From Ascidiimonas meishanensis (GTDB lineage: Bacteria; Bacteroidota; Bacteroidia; Flavobacteriales; Flavobacteriaceae): DNA of 64,000 nt. Below are positions 36,883 through 46,045 of this stretch, one piece after another; the first letter of the stretch is position 1; the number at the start of each line of letters is the position of its first letter. Where the stretch lies: positions 62,001 through 126,000 of the forward strand of contig NZ_JBBEXD010000001.1 of NCBI RefSeq assembly GCF_037782385.1, written 5' to 3'. A program made the position numbers and the translations under genes. Under the pieces are notes generated by a model, which made no database searches, was not told where the DNA came from, and saw only the letters and a program-made list of their open reading frames with translations.

Positions 36883-37803
36883 ATGAGAGCTTTAGTAATT
36901 AGTGGTGGAGGAAGTAAAGGTGCGTTTGCTGGAGGAATAGCGCAATACTTATTGGAAGTTGAAAAGAGAGATTACGATTTGTATTTGGGAACCTCTACTG
37001 GAAGTCTACTAATGCCACATCTTGCGAATAATCAAATTGAAAAAGCGTATGAAAATTATACTACTGTAACACAGCGTAAAATTTTTAGTAATAATCCCTT
37101 TATAGTTAAAAAAAAGGGAGGACGTGAATATGTTGGAATTAATCACCTTAATGTACTTTGGCAAATTATTAAAGGAAAAAGAACGTTTGGTGAAAGCAAA
37201 GCCTTGCGTAGAAATATACGACGTAGTTTTTTAGAAGTAGAATTTAATCAATTAAAACAATTAGATAAAGAAATTGTAGTTACCGTATCCAACCTTACAA
37301 AGAATAGTATAGAGTACAAGTCTTTGAAAGATTTTGAATATGAGGAGTATTGTGAATGGATTTGGATAGGCTGTAATTACATTCCTTTTATGTCTTTGGT
37401 CAAGAAAAACGGATTTGAGTATGCAGATGGTGGTTTTGGTGCGGTTGTACCTATTCGGGAAGCGATAAGAAGGGGAGCTACTGAAATAGATGCTATTATT
37501 TTGGAAACAGAAACCATGGAACGCAATAATGTGCTTGGTCGTAATCCATTTTCTCTAATGGTGAATCTCTTTGCTTACTTATTAGATCAGGTAGAGCATA
37601 ATAACATCTTGGTAGGGAAACTTGCAGCTCAAAATAAAAATGTAAAGCTTAACCTGTTTTACACACCTACTTCACTTACTGAAAACTCTCTTATATTCAA
37701 TAGAAAGCAAATGAAACTATGGTGGCAACAGGGGTTTATTTATGCAGGCCAAAAAATAAAAAAGGATAGAGAACAAAGGCTACGCACTAAAGACATTGCT
37801 TAG
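36883..37803 (+). CDS. Patatin-like phospholipase, second of a tandem pair
   Basis: The 306-residue protein carries GGGSKGAF (8-15), Ser38 in GTSTG and Asp182 in DGGFG, and aligns without gaps through most of its length with its neighbour (for example YVGINHLNVL, RRGATEIDAIIL, RNPFSLM). The C terminus is a basic tail of about 15 residues that the first copy lacks. It was clearly formed by local duplication. The stop is only one base from the stop of the convergent membrane-protein gene, with no terminator visible between them. Confidence 0.9.
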   Translation: MRALVISGGGSKGAFAGGIAQYLLEVEKRDYDLYLGTSTGSLLMPHLANNQIEKAYENYTTVTQRKIFSNNPFIVKKKGGREYVGINHLNVLWQIIKGKRTFGESKALRRNIRRSFLEVEFNQLKQLDKEIVVTVSNLTKNSIEYKSLKDFEYEEYCEWIWIGCNYIPFMSLVKKNGFEYADGGFGAVVPIREAIRRGATEIDAIILETETMERNNVLGRNPFSLMVNLFAYLLDQVEHNNILVGKLAAQNKNVKLNLFYTPTSLTENSLIFNRKQMKLWWQQGFIYAGQKIKKDREQRLRTKDIA

Positions 37804-37804
37804 A

Positions 37805-38323
37805 CTACCAGAGTTCACCCACTTCTTTTTTTATAAAAGATAATGCTGCATAAGAAGGAGTTTGCCTATCCATCAAATCGTTTAAGATACTTTCACGTAA
37901 TTTATCCGAAGAATCAATTTTATCGCTCATACTTGATTTACGAATAATTTGGATGGTTGCATTTTTAGCAGCCTTTACAATATTCCAACATTCGTCACTC
38001 ATATATATTTGTTGAGAGATATTATGGTCATACTCATTCTCAATATTTGTGATTAACTGATTTTCATATTCATTTTTACTGGCACTAGAAGGAGAAACCC
38101 GTACTAATAACTTTTGCGGATTGATACGCTCAAGAAACAATGCCATCCGCTCGTAAGCTTGAAGCCTAATAGGTAAGGTGTTTTTTTGTGCATCTTTTTG
38201 AATAATGAATCTTCTTCTGGCATCTTCATTTTTGGTATGAAGGTTAAAAAAATAATATGCCAGAATACCCGTAATTAAAGCAGGCATGGTATAGGCTAAG
38301 AGTTCAAAGAATTTATTCTCCAT
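37805..38323 (-). CDS. Uncharacterised membrane-anchored protein
   Basis: The 172-residue protein has one N-terminal membrane segment (about residues 8-26, LLAYTMPALITGILAYYFF) followed by a basic helical soluble domain (30-172: RLQAYERMALFLERINP, ECWNIVKAAKNATIQIIRKSS). It is probably a bitopic inner-membrane protein with the C-terminal part in the cytoplasm. I recognise no named domain. It lies 62 bases after the FMN enzyme gene on the same strand and may be the last gene of that operon. Confidence 0.7.
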   Translation of the reverse strand: MENKFFELLAYTMPALITGILAYYFFNLHTKNEDARRRFIIQKDAQKNTLPIRLQAYERMALFLERINPQKLLVRVSPSSASKNEYENQLITNIENEYDHNISQQIYMSDECWNIVKAAKNATIQIIRKSSMSDKIDSSDKLRESILNDLMDRQTPSYAALSFIKKEVGELW

Positions 38324-38385
38324 GAAGAATTATTTAAGACTTTTGGTTAATTTAATTAGGATGACAAGTATAACGCTTAATCAAT

Positions 38386-39951
38386 CTATTTTATTTTATA
38401 ATCACCACCAAGATAAATACAATCTTTTAGATCTTCCATTTTTTCAAAAGGAACCTTTACCTTATTGTAGCCATAACAATCAGCTAGTGTTTGTGTCATA
38501 TTTTTATCGCCAAGACTTACATCCACATCTTGCATGGTTAATTCGCATGGATGCTCATAACCACATGCATGGGTGATTTCAAGTACTTCTTTTCTAAATG
38601 TTTTAAAATATTGTTGAAGTCTATCAGACTTTAAGGGTACATTAATCCCTTTTTGCAACCACTTGTTCTGAGTAGCAATTCCTGCCGGACAACGATTGGT
38701 GTGGCATACTTGTGCCTGAATACATCCAATACTCATCATTGCCTCTCTTGCTACATTGATACAATCTGCTCCCATAGAAAATGCCATAATAGCTTTAGCA
38801 GGAAGCCCCAATTTACCACTGGCAATAAAAACAATACGTTCTGTAAGGTCTTTATCTTTAAAAATACGATATACTTGTTTGAATGCGAAAACCAATGGCA
38901 GTGATACGTGATCTGCAAAACTAGGAGGAGCAGCGCCAGTGCCGCCTTCTCCGCCATCAATGGTTATAAAATCAGGGCCTTTATTAGTTTTTGTCATATA
39001 ATCGGCCAGTTCTTTCCATTCGGCTGTCTTACCAATAGCTGCTTTAATACCTACTGGGAGTCCCGTTTCCTCTGCAATTGCCTCTATAAACGCTACCATC
39101 TCAGGAATGGTGCTAAACGCACTATGAAAAGCTGGAGAAAGAACTGCTTTGCCCATTTCCACATTTCTAATTTCAGCGATTTCTTTAGTGATTTTTTTAG
39201 CAGGTAAGACACCTCCTTTTCCTGGTTTGGCGCCTTGCGATAGCTTAATTTCAATAGCTTTTATATAAGGATGTTCTTCTACCAGTTTTTTGAGATGTTC
39301 CATAGAAAAATTACCGTCTTTATCTCGAACCCCAAAATAACCCGTACCGAAATGAAAAACTATATCTGCACCATTTTTATGATAAGAAGACAAACCACCC
39401 TCTCCGGTATTGTGATAAGCCCCTGCTTTTTTAGCACCAATATTCATTGATTCTACAGCCTTTGCAGATAAAGAACCGTAACTCATAGCAGAAATATTGA
39501 TAATGGAAGCTGGTCGGTATGGTTTCTTACGCTGGTTATATGCACCCATTACTTTTGCGCAAGGAAGAAAACATTTGTCTTCCAAATTTGGATGTCCTTC
39601 CTTTAATTTAAAAGGAATCATAGCATTGTTTACAAAAATATACTGATGCGCATAAATATCCCTATCGGTACCAAAACCTTCATAATTATTTTCATTTTTA
39701 GCTGAAGCATAAATCCACCCTCTTTCAATTCGGTTGAAAGGAAGTTCTTCCCGATTATTTGCAACTAGGTATTGGCGTAATTCCGGACCAATACTTTCCA
39801 GCATATACCTGAAATGCCCTACAACGGGGAAGTTGTGAGTAATGGTATGCTTGTTTTGAAAAAAAATATCTCTTATAGCTACCAATAAAAAAAGAATTAT
39901 TAACCATCCCCACCAAGGAATAGAACTAACAATATCTAGTATATGATTCAT
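38386..39951 (-). CDS. FMN-binding glutamate-synthase-like protein, membrane-anchored
   Basis: The 521-residue protein has an N-terminal membrane segment (about 12-28, IPWWGWLIILFLLVAI) and then a GltB-like FMN domain without the glutaminase or the small subunit of real glutamate synthase. Recognised pieces are INISAMSYGSLSAKAVESMN, NTGEGGLSSYH, IEIKLSQGAKPGKGGVLP, FITIDGGEGGTGAAP, the Cys cluster IGCIQAQVCHTNRCPAGIA (iron-sulfur cysteines) and GADCINVAREAMM. The substrate of this stand-alone family is not known. It starts three bases after the amidohydrolase stop, so it belongs to a tight operon with DsrE and M20 genes. Confidence 0.88.
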   Translation of the reverse strand: MNHILDIVSSIPWWGWLIILFLLVAIRDIFFQNKHTITHNFPVVGHFRYMLESIGPELRQYLVANNREELPFNRIERGWIYASAKNENNYEGFGTDRDIYAHQYIFVNNAMIPFKLKEGHPNLEDKCFLPCAKVMGAYNQRKKPYRPASIINISAMSYGSLSAKAVESMNIGAKKAGAYHNTGEGGLSSYHKNGADIVFHFGTGYFGVRDKDGNFSMEHLKKLVEEHPYIKAIEIKLSQGAKPGKGGVLPAKKITKEIAEIRNVEMGKAVLSPAFHSAFSTIPEMVAFIEAIAEETGLPVGIKAAIGKTAEWKELADYMTKTNKGPDFITIDGGEGGTGAAPPSFADHVSLPLVFAFKQVYRIFKDKDLTERIVFIASGKLGLPAKAIMAFSMGADCINVAREAMMSIGCIQAQVCHTNRCPAGIATQNKWLQKGINVPLKSDRLQQYFKTFRKEVLEITHACGYEHPCELTMQDVDVSLGDKNMTQTLADCYGYNKVKVPFEKMEDLKDCIYLGGDYKIK

Positions 39952-39954
39952 ATA

Positions 39955-41229
39955 TTAATTTCCTAAATAATCATGCACAATTTGAATAAATGTTTTCACC
40001 CCCAGAAGCATCCCACTCTCGTCAATATAAAAAGCTGGAGTATGGTGAGAAGTTGCATTTTCTGGTTTTACATTTAAAGGTTTTCCTCCTAAAAAGAAAT
40101 AAAATCCAGGAATTTTTTCCTGAAAAAATGCAAAATCCTCGGCTCCTGTGATTGCTTTTGCCAAATACACATTTTCTTTTCCAGCTGCTTTTTGTAACGA
40201 AGGGAGTGTTTGAGCAGTAAGGTCTAGATCATTAAACGTTATGGGGGCAGTATCTTCAATAGAAACGGTTGCAGTAGCTCTGTATGCCTTGGCAATAGCA
40301 GACACCATTTCTTCCATACGCTTATTTATTTTGGTTCGCATATTGTAATCTAAGGTGCGAATGGTACCAATCATTTCTGCCTCTTCCGGAATAATATTAA
40401 AACGTACTCCTGAGGTAATTTTGCCCACTGAAATTACCGCCGCCTCGTTGGTTAGTTGAGACTCTCTACTAATAATTGTTTGAAGTCCGTCTATAATTTT
40501 TGCAGATACCATGATAGGATCAACTCCGGTCCAAGGACTGGAGCCATGGGTTTGCTTTCCTTTTACCTTAATCACAAAACGTTGAGAAGAAGCCATGGCA
40601 CCTCCTGGTTTGTAATTTAATTTACCAACATCCATTCCTGCAGAAATATGCAATCCAAAAATGGCGTCTACTTTGGGGTTTTCAAGAACGCCTTCTTTCA
40701 CCATAAGAGATGCACCTCCTTCTTCTCCAGGTGGCGGCCCTTCTTCTGCTGGCTGAAAAATAAATTTTATAGTACCTGCAAAATCGTTGTTTTTTGCCAA
40801 AATCTCAGCAACACCCATCATTATTGCTATATGAGTATCATGCCCGCAAGCATGCATTACCCCGGTTTCTTTTTCCAAAAAGGTAGTAGTTACTTTTGAT
40901 TTAAAAGGCACATCTGTAATTTCCGTAACAGGTAGCGCGTCTATATCAGCCCGAAGCGCAATCACTTTACCTGGTTTTTTTCCTTTTAAAATCCCCACAA
41001 CTCCGGTTTTTGCAATTCCTTCTTTTACTTCTATTCCTAGAGATTTAAGATGCGTAGCAATTTTTTTAGCGGTATTATACTCTCTATTAGACAACTCGGG
41101 GTTTTCATGAAAATCTCTTCTCCATTCAATGATTTTGGGTTCTATAGCAGCAATCTCTTTTTCCAGTTTTTGCTGCGCCATAGAAATAAATGGCAGCATT
41201 AAAACCAGAAGGCTAATATATTTTTTCAT
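39955..41229 (-). CDS. M20D amidohydrolase (IAA-amino-acid hydrolase/hippurate-hydrolase type), exported
   Basis: The 424-residue protein has a signal peptide (1-18, FISMAQ) and the M20D pattern: RRDFHENPELSNREYNTA, ALRADIDALPV, the metal motif GVMHACGHDTHIA (Cys-His residues bridging two metal ions), FQPAEEGPPPGEEGG (catalytic Glu), GLHI and ITGAEDFAFF. It cleaves an N-acyl or amide bond of an amino acid derivative, probably in the periplasm; the substrate is unknown. It lies between a DsrE-like gene (2 bases upstream) and an FMN enzyme gene (3 bases downstream). Confidence 0.92.
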   Translation of the reverse strand: MKKYISLLVLMLPFISMAQQKLEKEIAAIEPKIIEWRRDFHENPELSNREYNTAKKIATHLKSLGIEVKEGIAKTGVVGILKGKKPGKVIALRADIDALPVTEITDVPFKSKVTTTFLEKETGVMHACGHDTHIAIMMGVAEILAKNNDFAGTIKFIFQPAEEGPPPGEEGGASLMVKEGVLENPKVDAIFGLHISAGMDVGKLNYKPGGAMASSQRFVIKVKGKQTHGSSPWTGVDPIMVSAKIIDGLQTIISRESQLTNEAAVISVGKITSGVRFNIIPEEAEMIGTIRTLDYNMRTKINKRMEEMVSAIAKAYRATATVSIEDTAPITFNDLDLTAQTLPSLQKAAGKENVYLAKAITGAEDFAFFQEKIPGFYFFLGGKPLNVKPENATSHHTPAFYIDESGMLLGVKTFIQIVHDYLGN

Positions 41230-41231
41230 AA

Positions 41232-41774
41232 TTAAAATTTTATAAGTCTGTAATTGTTATTTTGAAGTTGAATAAGAGCAGTCATCGCAGACAAAGCCCA
41301 CTGTACCTCAGGCAGGGTATCAGATTTTGATATATTTCGATGTGCAGCGGTTTGTCCGCATAGAATAATTTTCACACCTGCAGCGTCCAAGGCTTTTATT
41401 AATGGAGCATTAGGGTTTGAAATTTGAAATTTTTGCTCGTATTTTTCATTAGACAATATAGCGCTGGAAGCTTTCCCATGAATTACCAAGGCTACCTGAA
41501 GATTTTCTTTAGGAAAACCATTTCTAACATGTAAATTAAGAAAACGAGCAGCGGTTTCAATCAATGGGTTAGGAGCAGATTGGTTTTCATAAGTTCTATC
41601 TACGTCAAATACTACTTTAAGAACATTTGTTGTGTCTGTTTTAAAATCAATAGTTTCCACTTCATAAACAGCACCATACTGGGATATCACGGGACCTTTG
41701 GTGCTTGTGCTTTGTGCGAATAAGGTTGTCGTGCAAGCCAAAAAAAGCAGTACACACAAATCTATTTTATTCAT
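41232..41774 (-). CDS. Exported DsrE-family protein
   Basis: The protein (180 residues from MNKIDLC) has a signal peptide ending LFAQ and a DsrE/DsrF-like domain (about 45-180) with LKVVFDVDRTYENQ, LQVALVIHGKAS, LIKALDAAGVKIILCGQTAAHRNI. One Cys (ILCGQT) lies where sulfur-carrier relatives have theirs. Export makes a cytoplasmic sulfur relay unlikely; the role is not known. It is the first gene of a three- or four-gene operon. An in-frame ATG three codons upstream (41783) is an alternative start. Confidence 0.8.
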   Translation of the reverse strand: MNKIDLCVLLFLACTTTLFAQSTSTKGPVISQYGAVYEVETIDFKTDTTNVLKVVFDVDRTYENQSAPNPLIETAARFLNLHVRNGFPKENLQVALVIHGKASSAILSNEKYEQKFQISNPNAPLIKALDAAGVKIILCGQTAAHRNISKSDTLPEVQWALSAMTALIQLQNNNYRLIKF

Positions 41775-41899
41775 GAAGTTCATTTCTGCTTTAAATATAT
41801 TAAATAAATATTTGAATGTTTATAAATAATGAACTCACGTTTTCTAAATCGGGTGATAATAGTTATTTTCACGTTCTCATTTTATGACTTTAGAAAGCT

Positions 41900-44218
41900 G
41901 TGTTGGAATCGTATATTAATGAATTAAATGAAGCACAAAAGGCTCCTGTTTTGCATAAAGACGGCCCTTTAATTGTGATTGCTGGAGCAGGCTCGGGAAA
42001 GACGCGGGTGCTTACCTATAGAATCGCTTATTTAATGAGTCAGGGAGTAGATCCTTTTAATATTCTGGCATTGACTTTTACCAATAAAGCGGCTCGGGAG
42101 ATGAAAAAAAGGATCACCGCCATTGTAGGTGGTTCGGAAGCCAAAAATCTGTGGATGGGAACCTTCCACTCCGTCTTTGCGAAAATTTTAAGGTTTGAAG
42201 CCGATAAGTTGGGCTATCCAAGTAATTTCACCATCTACGATACGCAGGATTCACAACGGTTGATCTCTGCAATTATAAAGGAAACAGGCCTTGACAAAGA
42301 CATTTATAAGTATAAACAAATTCAGTCTCGTATTTCTTCTTATAAAAACAGTTTAATTACAGTAAAAGCCTATTTTTCAAATGCTGAATTAATGGAAGCA
42401 GATGCCATGGCAAAACGGCCTAGAATGGGTGATATTTATAAGGAATATGTGGATCGTTGTTTTAAGGCTGGAGCAATGGATTTTGATGATTTACTTCTCA
42501 AAACGAATGAACTCATTAATCGTTTTCCAGATGTCTTAATGAAATATCAAGATCGTTTTCGCTACATTTTGGTAGATGAGTATCAAGACACCAATCATTC
42601 ACAATACCTGATTGTAAGAGCATTATCAGATAGATTTCAAAATATTTGTGTGGTAGGAGACGATGCTCAAAGTATTTATGCATTTAGAGGAGCTAACATA
42701 AATAACATTTTAAATTTTCAAAAAGATTACGATAATGTAGAAATGTACCGATTGGAACAAAACTACCGCTCCACAAAAAATATTGTAGAGGCTGCAAACT
42801 CTGTTATTGAAAAGAATAAAAGCCGACTTGAAAAAGTGGTATGGACTGCTAATGAACAAGGTTCTGCGATTAAGGTAAATAGATTGATCACAGATGCAGA
42901 AGAAGGGCGTTTTGTAGCAAGTTCTATTTTTGAAAATCAAATGCAGCATCAAATGTCTAATGGAAGTTTTGCGGTTCTTTATAGAACTAACTCTCAATCC
43001 AGAGCTATTGAAGATGCCTTGCGCAAGAAAGATATTCCATATAGAATCTACGGAGGACTCTCTTTTTATCAGCGTAAAGAAATTAAAGATGTGCTGTCTT
43101 ACATAAGACTGGTTATTAATCCAAAAGATGAAGAGGCGTTAAAACGAGTCATTAATTACCCTGCAAGGGGCATCGGTCAAACTACTGTTGATAAGCTGGT
43201 GGTAGCAGCAAAACATTACGACCGTTCTATTTTTGAAGTAATGGAACATCTTTCAAAGATAGATCTTAAAATAAATTCTGGTACTAAGCAACGTCTGGAA
43301 GACTTTACCAATATGATTAAAAGTTTCCAGATTATGAATGAAGGTGCAGATGCATTTGTGCTTGCAGAACATGTTGCCAAAAAAACAGGAATCCTACAGG
43401 AGTTTAAAAAAGATGGTACCCCAGAAGGAATTGCCCGAATGGAAAATGTAGAAGAGCTCTTAAATGGAATTAAGGATTTTGTGGAAGGACAAAAAGAACT
43501 GGCGGATGCTACAGGCTCTATAGCAGAATTTATGGAAGACGTTGCGCTGGCTACAGATTTGGATAAAGATACAGGTGATGATGATAGAGTAGCACTAATG
43601 ACCATTCATTTGGCAAAGGGACTTGAGTTTCCATACGTTTATATTGTAGGTATGGAGGAAGACTTGTTTCCATCTGCTATGAGCATGAATACACGTAGTG
43701 AGCTGGAGGAGGAAAGAAGGTTATTTTATGTGGCACTTACCCGGGCAGAGAAGCAGGCTTATCTTACTTATACACAAAGTAGGTATAGATGGGGTAAATT
43801 GATTGATGCAGAGCCAAGCCGATTTATTGAAGAAATAGAAGATAAATTCTTAGAATATATTACTCCCGTAGACACGTATCGCTTTAAACCCATGATTGAT
43901 TCTGATATTTTTGGGGAGGTAGATAAAAGTAAATTACGTCAACAAAAACCTATATCAGGAGAACCTCGAAAAGGACCTAATACAGAGCAACTTAGAAAGT
44001 TAAGAAAACTAAAACCAGACCTACAGCAACCCATTGGAAATAGTAATGCAAAAGGGTTAGATCTTACCGAAGGAAGCAGAATAGCTCATTCAAGATTTGG
44101 AAATGGAGTTGTGATTAAAATTGAAGGAGTTGGAAACGATAAAAAGGCTGAGATCAAATTTGACAATGGGGATGTTAAAAAACTATTGCTGAGATTCGCC
44201 AAGCTGAGTATTCTGTAA
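41900..44218 (+). CDS. UvrD/PcrA-type superfamily 1A DNA helicase
   Basis: The 772-residue protein is a complete UvrD/PcrA helicase: Q motif LNEAQKAPV, Walker A IAGAGSGKT (27-35), TFTNKAAREM, DEYQDTN, GDDAQSIYAFRGA, LEQNYRST, VALMTIHLAKGLEFPYV, and ERRLFYVALTRAE. A C-terminal SH3/Tudor-like module (about 722-772, GSRIAHSRFGNGVVIKIEG) follows, the part known to contact RNA polymerase. It acts in excision repair and removal of recombination intermediates. The best start is a GTG at 41900 (a TTG follows directly); no in-frame ATG is present upstream. YciO-type and MltG genes follow on the same strand. Confidence 0.95.
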   Translation: MLESYINELNEAQKAPVLHKDGPLIVIAGAGSGKTRVLTYRIAYLMSQGVDPFNILALTFTNKAAREMKKRITAIVGGSEAKNLWMGTFHSVFAKILRFEADKLGYPSNFTIYDTQDSQRLISAIIKETGLDKDIYKYKQIQSRISSYKNSLITVKAYFSNAELMEADAMAKRPRMGDIYKEYVDRCFKAGAMDFDDLLLKTNELINRFPDVLMKYQDRFRYILVDEYQDTNHSQYLIVRALSDRFQNICVVGDDAQSIYAFRGANINNILNFQKDYDNVEMYRLEQNYRSTKNIVEAANSVIEKNKSRLEKVVWTANEQGSAIKVNRLITDAEEGRFVASSIFENQMQHQMSNGSFAVLYRTNSQSRAIEDALRKKDIPYRIYGGLSFYQRKEIKDVLSYIRLVINPKDEEALKRVINYPARGIGQTTVDKLVVAAKHYDRSIFEVMEHLSKIDLKINSGTKQRLEDFTNMIKSFQIMNEGADAFVLAEHVAKKTGILQEFKKDGTPEGIARMENVEELLNGIKDFVEGQKELADATGSIAEFMEDVALATDLDKDTGDDDRVALMTIHLAKGLEFPYVYIVGMEEDLFPSAMSMNTRSELEEERRLFYVALTRAEKQAYLTYTQSRYRWGKLIDAEPSRFIEEIEDKFLEYITPVDTYRFKPMIDSDIFGEVDKSKLRQQKPISGEPRKGPNTEQLRKLRKLKPDLQQPIGNSNAKGLDLTEGSRIAHSRFGNGVVIKIEGVGNDKKAEIKFDNGDVKKLLLRFAKLSIL

Positions 44219-44275
44219 TTAGGCATTTTTGACGAGAATTCCGTAATTTTACATACGTAATGATTCCTACTTTAT

Positions 44276-44896
44276 ATGGCTCAATTCATAAAAATATACG
44301 AAACAAATCCTAATCCTAAGGAAATAGCTAAAGCTGTTGAGATTCTTAGAAATGGAGGATTGATTATTTATCCTACAGATACTGTTTACGGATTAGGTTG
44401 TGATATTACCAACAATAAGGCATTAGAGAGAATTGCTAGAATTAAAGGTGTAAAGCTAGAGCGTGCTAATTTTTCTTTTGTTTGTGCAGATTTAAGTAAT
44501 TTATCAGACTATGTTAAGCAAATAGACACCCCAACTTTCAAAATTTTAAAGCGTGCTTTACCAGGCCCTTACACTTTTATCTTACCTGGTAATAATAATC
44601 TTCCAAATGTTTTTAAGAAGCGGAAAACGGTTGGTATTCGAGTTCCCGATAACAACATCGCTAGAACTTTAGTAGAACAGTTAGGCAATCCCATTATATC
44701 TACTTCTATTTATGATGAAGATGAACTAATTGAGTACACTACAGATCCTGAATTAATTCTTGAGAAATGGAATAACTTGGTTGATTTAGTTATAGATGGT
44801 GGCTATGGAGATAATGTTGCTTCCACCGTAATAGACCTTTCCGGAAGCACCCCGGAGGTGGTTAGGGAAGGCAAAGGGCCTGTTGATATTTTATAA
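44276..44896 (+). CDS. yciO: Sua5/YciO/YrdC-family protein, YciO type
   Basis: The 206-residue protein has the Sua5/YrdC nucleotide-binding fold: GGLIIYPTDTVYGLGCDI (28-45), LERANFSFVCADLSNLSDY, LPGPYTFILPG, VGIRVPDN, PIISTS and VDLVIDGG. Length, the C-terminal STVIDLSG...VVREGKGPV and the overall pattern fit E. coli YciO more closely than TsaC. YciO proteins bind ATP and make threonylcarbamoyl-AMP poorly or not at all in known cases, so a role in tRNA t6A formation should not be assumed. It sits 57 bases after uvrD and 23 before mltG. Confidence 0.83.
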   Translation: MAQFIKIYETNPNPKEIAKAVEILRNGGLIIYPTDTVYGLGCDITNNKALERIARIKGVKLERANFSFVCADLSNLSDYVKQIDTPTFKILKRALPGPYTFILPGNNNLPNVFKKRKTVGIRVPDNNIARTLVEQLGNPIISTSIYDEDELIEYTTDPELILEKWNNLVDLVIDGGYGDNVASTVIDLSGSTPEVVREGKGPVDIL

Positions 44897-44919
44897 CCTT
44901 TAAGATTTCTCTTAGATTC

Positions 44920-45969
44920 ATGAAGAAAAAAAAATTATTCATAGTGCTTGTCATTACCTTTTTAATATCAGGTGCCGCAGGCTTTTACCTTTACCCATTA
45001 TTTCAACTTTATAAGACAGGTAAAGAAAAGATTCTTCTTAAAGAAGATGTTACTTATTTTGTTCATACAGGTACTTCTTTAGATAAGCTGGTGGAAGATT
45101 TAGAGCAAAAAACTATTATAAAAAAAGGGAAGTGGTTTAAAAAGTATGCATTGAGGCGCAATCTTAAAGATGCTACTTTAGAACCAGGGAAGTACGAGCT
45201 AGAAGCAGGGATGACTTTAGAAAGTCTGGTCACAGGGTTTAGAAAAGGGTATGCAGAAAAAGAAGTACGCATCACGTTTAACAATGCAAGAACCAAAGAA
45301 GATTTAGCTGGAAAAATAGCAGATAATCTTGAATTGGATAGTACTTTGCTAGTAACAAAACTGAAAGATCCTGAGATTGCTATAAAATATGGTTTTAATG
45401 CGCATTCTTTTAATGTTATGTTTATTCCAAATACTTACAATGTTTATTGGGATATTACGGCAGATGAATTATTAGACAGAATGGCAAAAGAATATAAGCA
45501 ATTTTGGAATGATGAACGTTTACAAAAAGCAAAAGAATTAAATCTCTCTCCAATCGAAGTTTCTGTTCTTGCTTCTATCGTAACCTGTGAAACCGCTAAA
45601 AAAGATGAAAGTAAAATTATTGCAGGAGTTTATGTAAACAGGCTCAAAAGAGGCATGCCTTTAGAGGCAGATCCTACGTTGGTTTGGATTCTGGGAGATT
45701 TTACGATCAAGAGAGTCCTTAACAAGGATAAACAATTAGACTCTCCATACAATACCTATAAATACGCCGGTTTACCTCCAGGGCCCATTTATATTCCATC
45801 TACCACCTATATTGATGCCGTATTAAATTATGAAAAACATGATTATATTTTCTTTTGTGCGAGGGAAGATTTTTCAGGGTATTCAAATTTCGCCGCTACG
45901 TATCGCCAGCATCTTGTAAATGCTCGCAAATATCAAAGAGCTTTAAATGCCCAAAGGGTTTACCGATAA
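44920..45969 (+). CDS. mltG: Endolytic murein transglycosylase MltG
   Basis: The 349-residue protein has one N-terminal membrane segment (about 4-24) and the YceG/MltG domain: LysM-like subdomain (about 45-115, VHTGTSLDKLVEDL), then the catalytic part with FIPNTYNVYWD, SIVTCETAKKDE (catalytic Glu), GVYVNRLKRGMPLEADPT, SPYNTYKYAGLPPGPI and YIFFCARED. It cuts nascent glycan strands at the inner membrane and so sets glycan length together with penicillin-binding proteins. It is followed by a bidirectional terminator. Confidence 0.94.
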   Translation: MKKKKLFIVLVITFLISGAAGFYLYPLFQLYKTGKEKILLKEDVTYFVHTGTSLDKLVEDLEQKTIIKKGKWFKKYALRRNLKDATLEPGKYELEAGMTLESLVTGFRKGYAEKEVRITFNNARTKEDLAGKIADNLELDSTLLVTKLKDPEIAIKYGFNAHSFNVMFIPNTYNVYWDITADELLDRMAKEYKQFWNDERLQKAKELNLSPIEVSVLASIVTCETAKKDESKIIAGVYVNRLKRGMPLEADPTLVWILGDFTIKRVLNKDKQLDSPYNTYKYAGLPPGPIYIPSTTYIDAVLNYEKHDYIFFCAREDFSGYSNFAATYRQHLVNARKYQRALNAQRVYR

Positions 45970-45991
45970 CAATAGATTATAAAAAGTATAA

Positions 45992-46025
45992 AAAAAGGAG
46001 TACGCTTAAAAGCCTACTCCTTTTT
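45992..46025. terminator. Bidirectional terminator between mltG and the OmpA-like gene
   Basis: An 11-bp stem (AAAAAGGAGTA, 45992-46002, with TACTCCTTTTT, 46015-46025) has an inner 4-bp extension (GCTT/AAGC) in its 12-base loop. A and T arms face both converging genes. Confidence 0.85.
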
Positions 46026-46045
46026 CTATTATTATTGAATTCTAA

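Noticed and set aside
38322..39207. Plus-strand open frames (38322-38576, 38653-38904, 38908-39207) opposite the FMN enzyme
   Set aside because: They lie wholly or mostly inside a well-recognised minus-strand gene and have no domain pattern.
44276..44896. Naming the Sua5/YrdC-type gene tsaC
   Set aside because: Length and C-terminal pattern fit YciO better, and YciO proteins do not generally replace TsaC.
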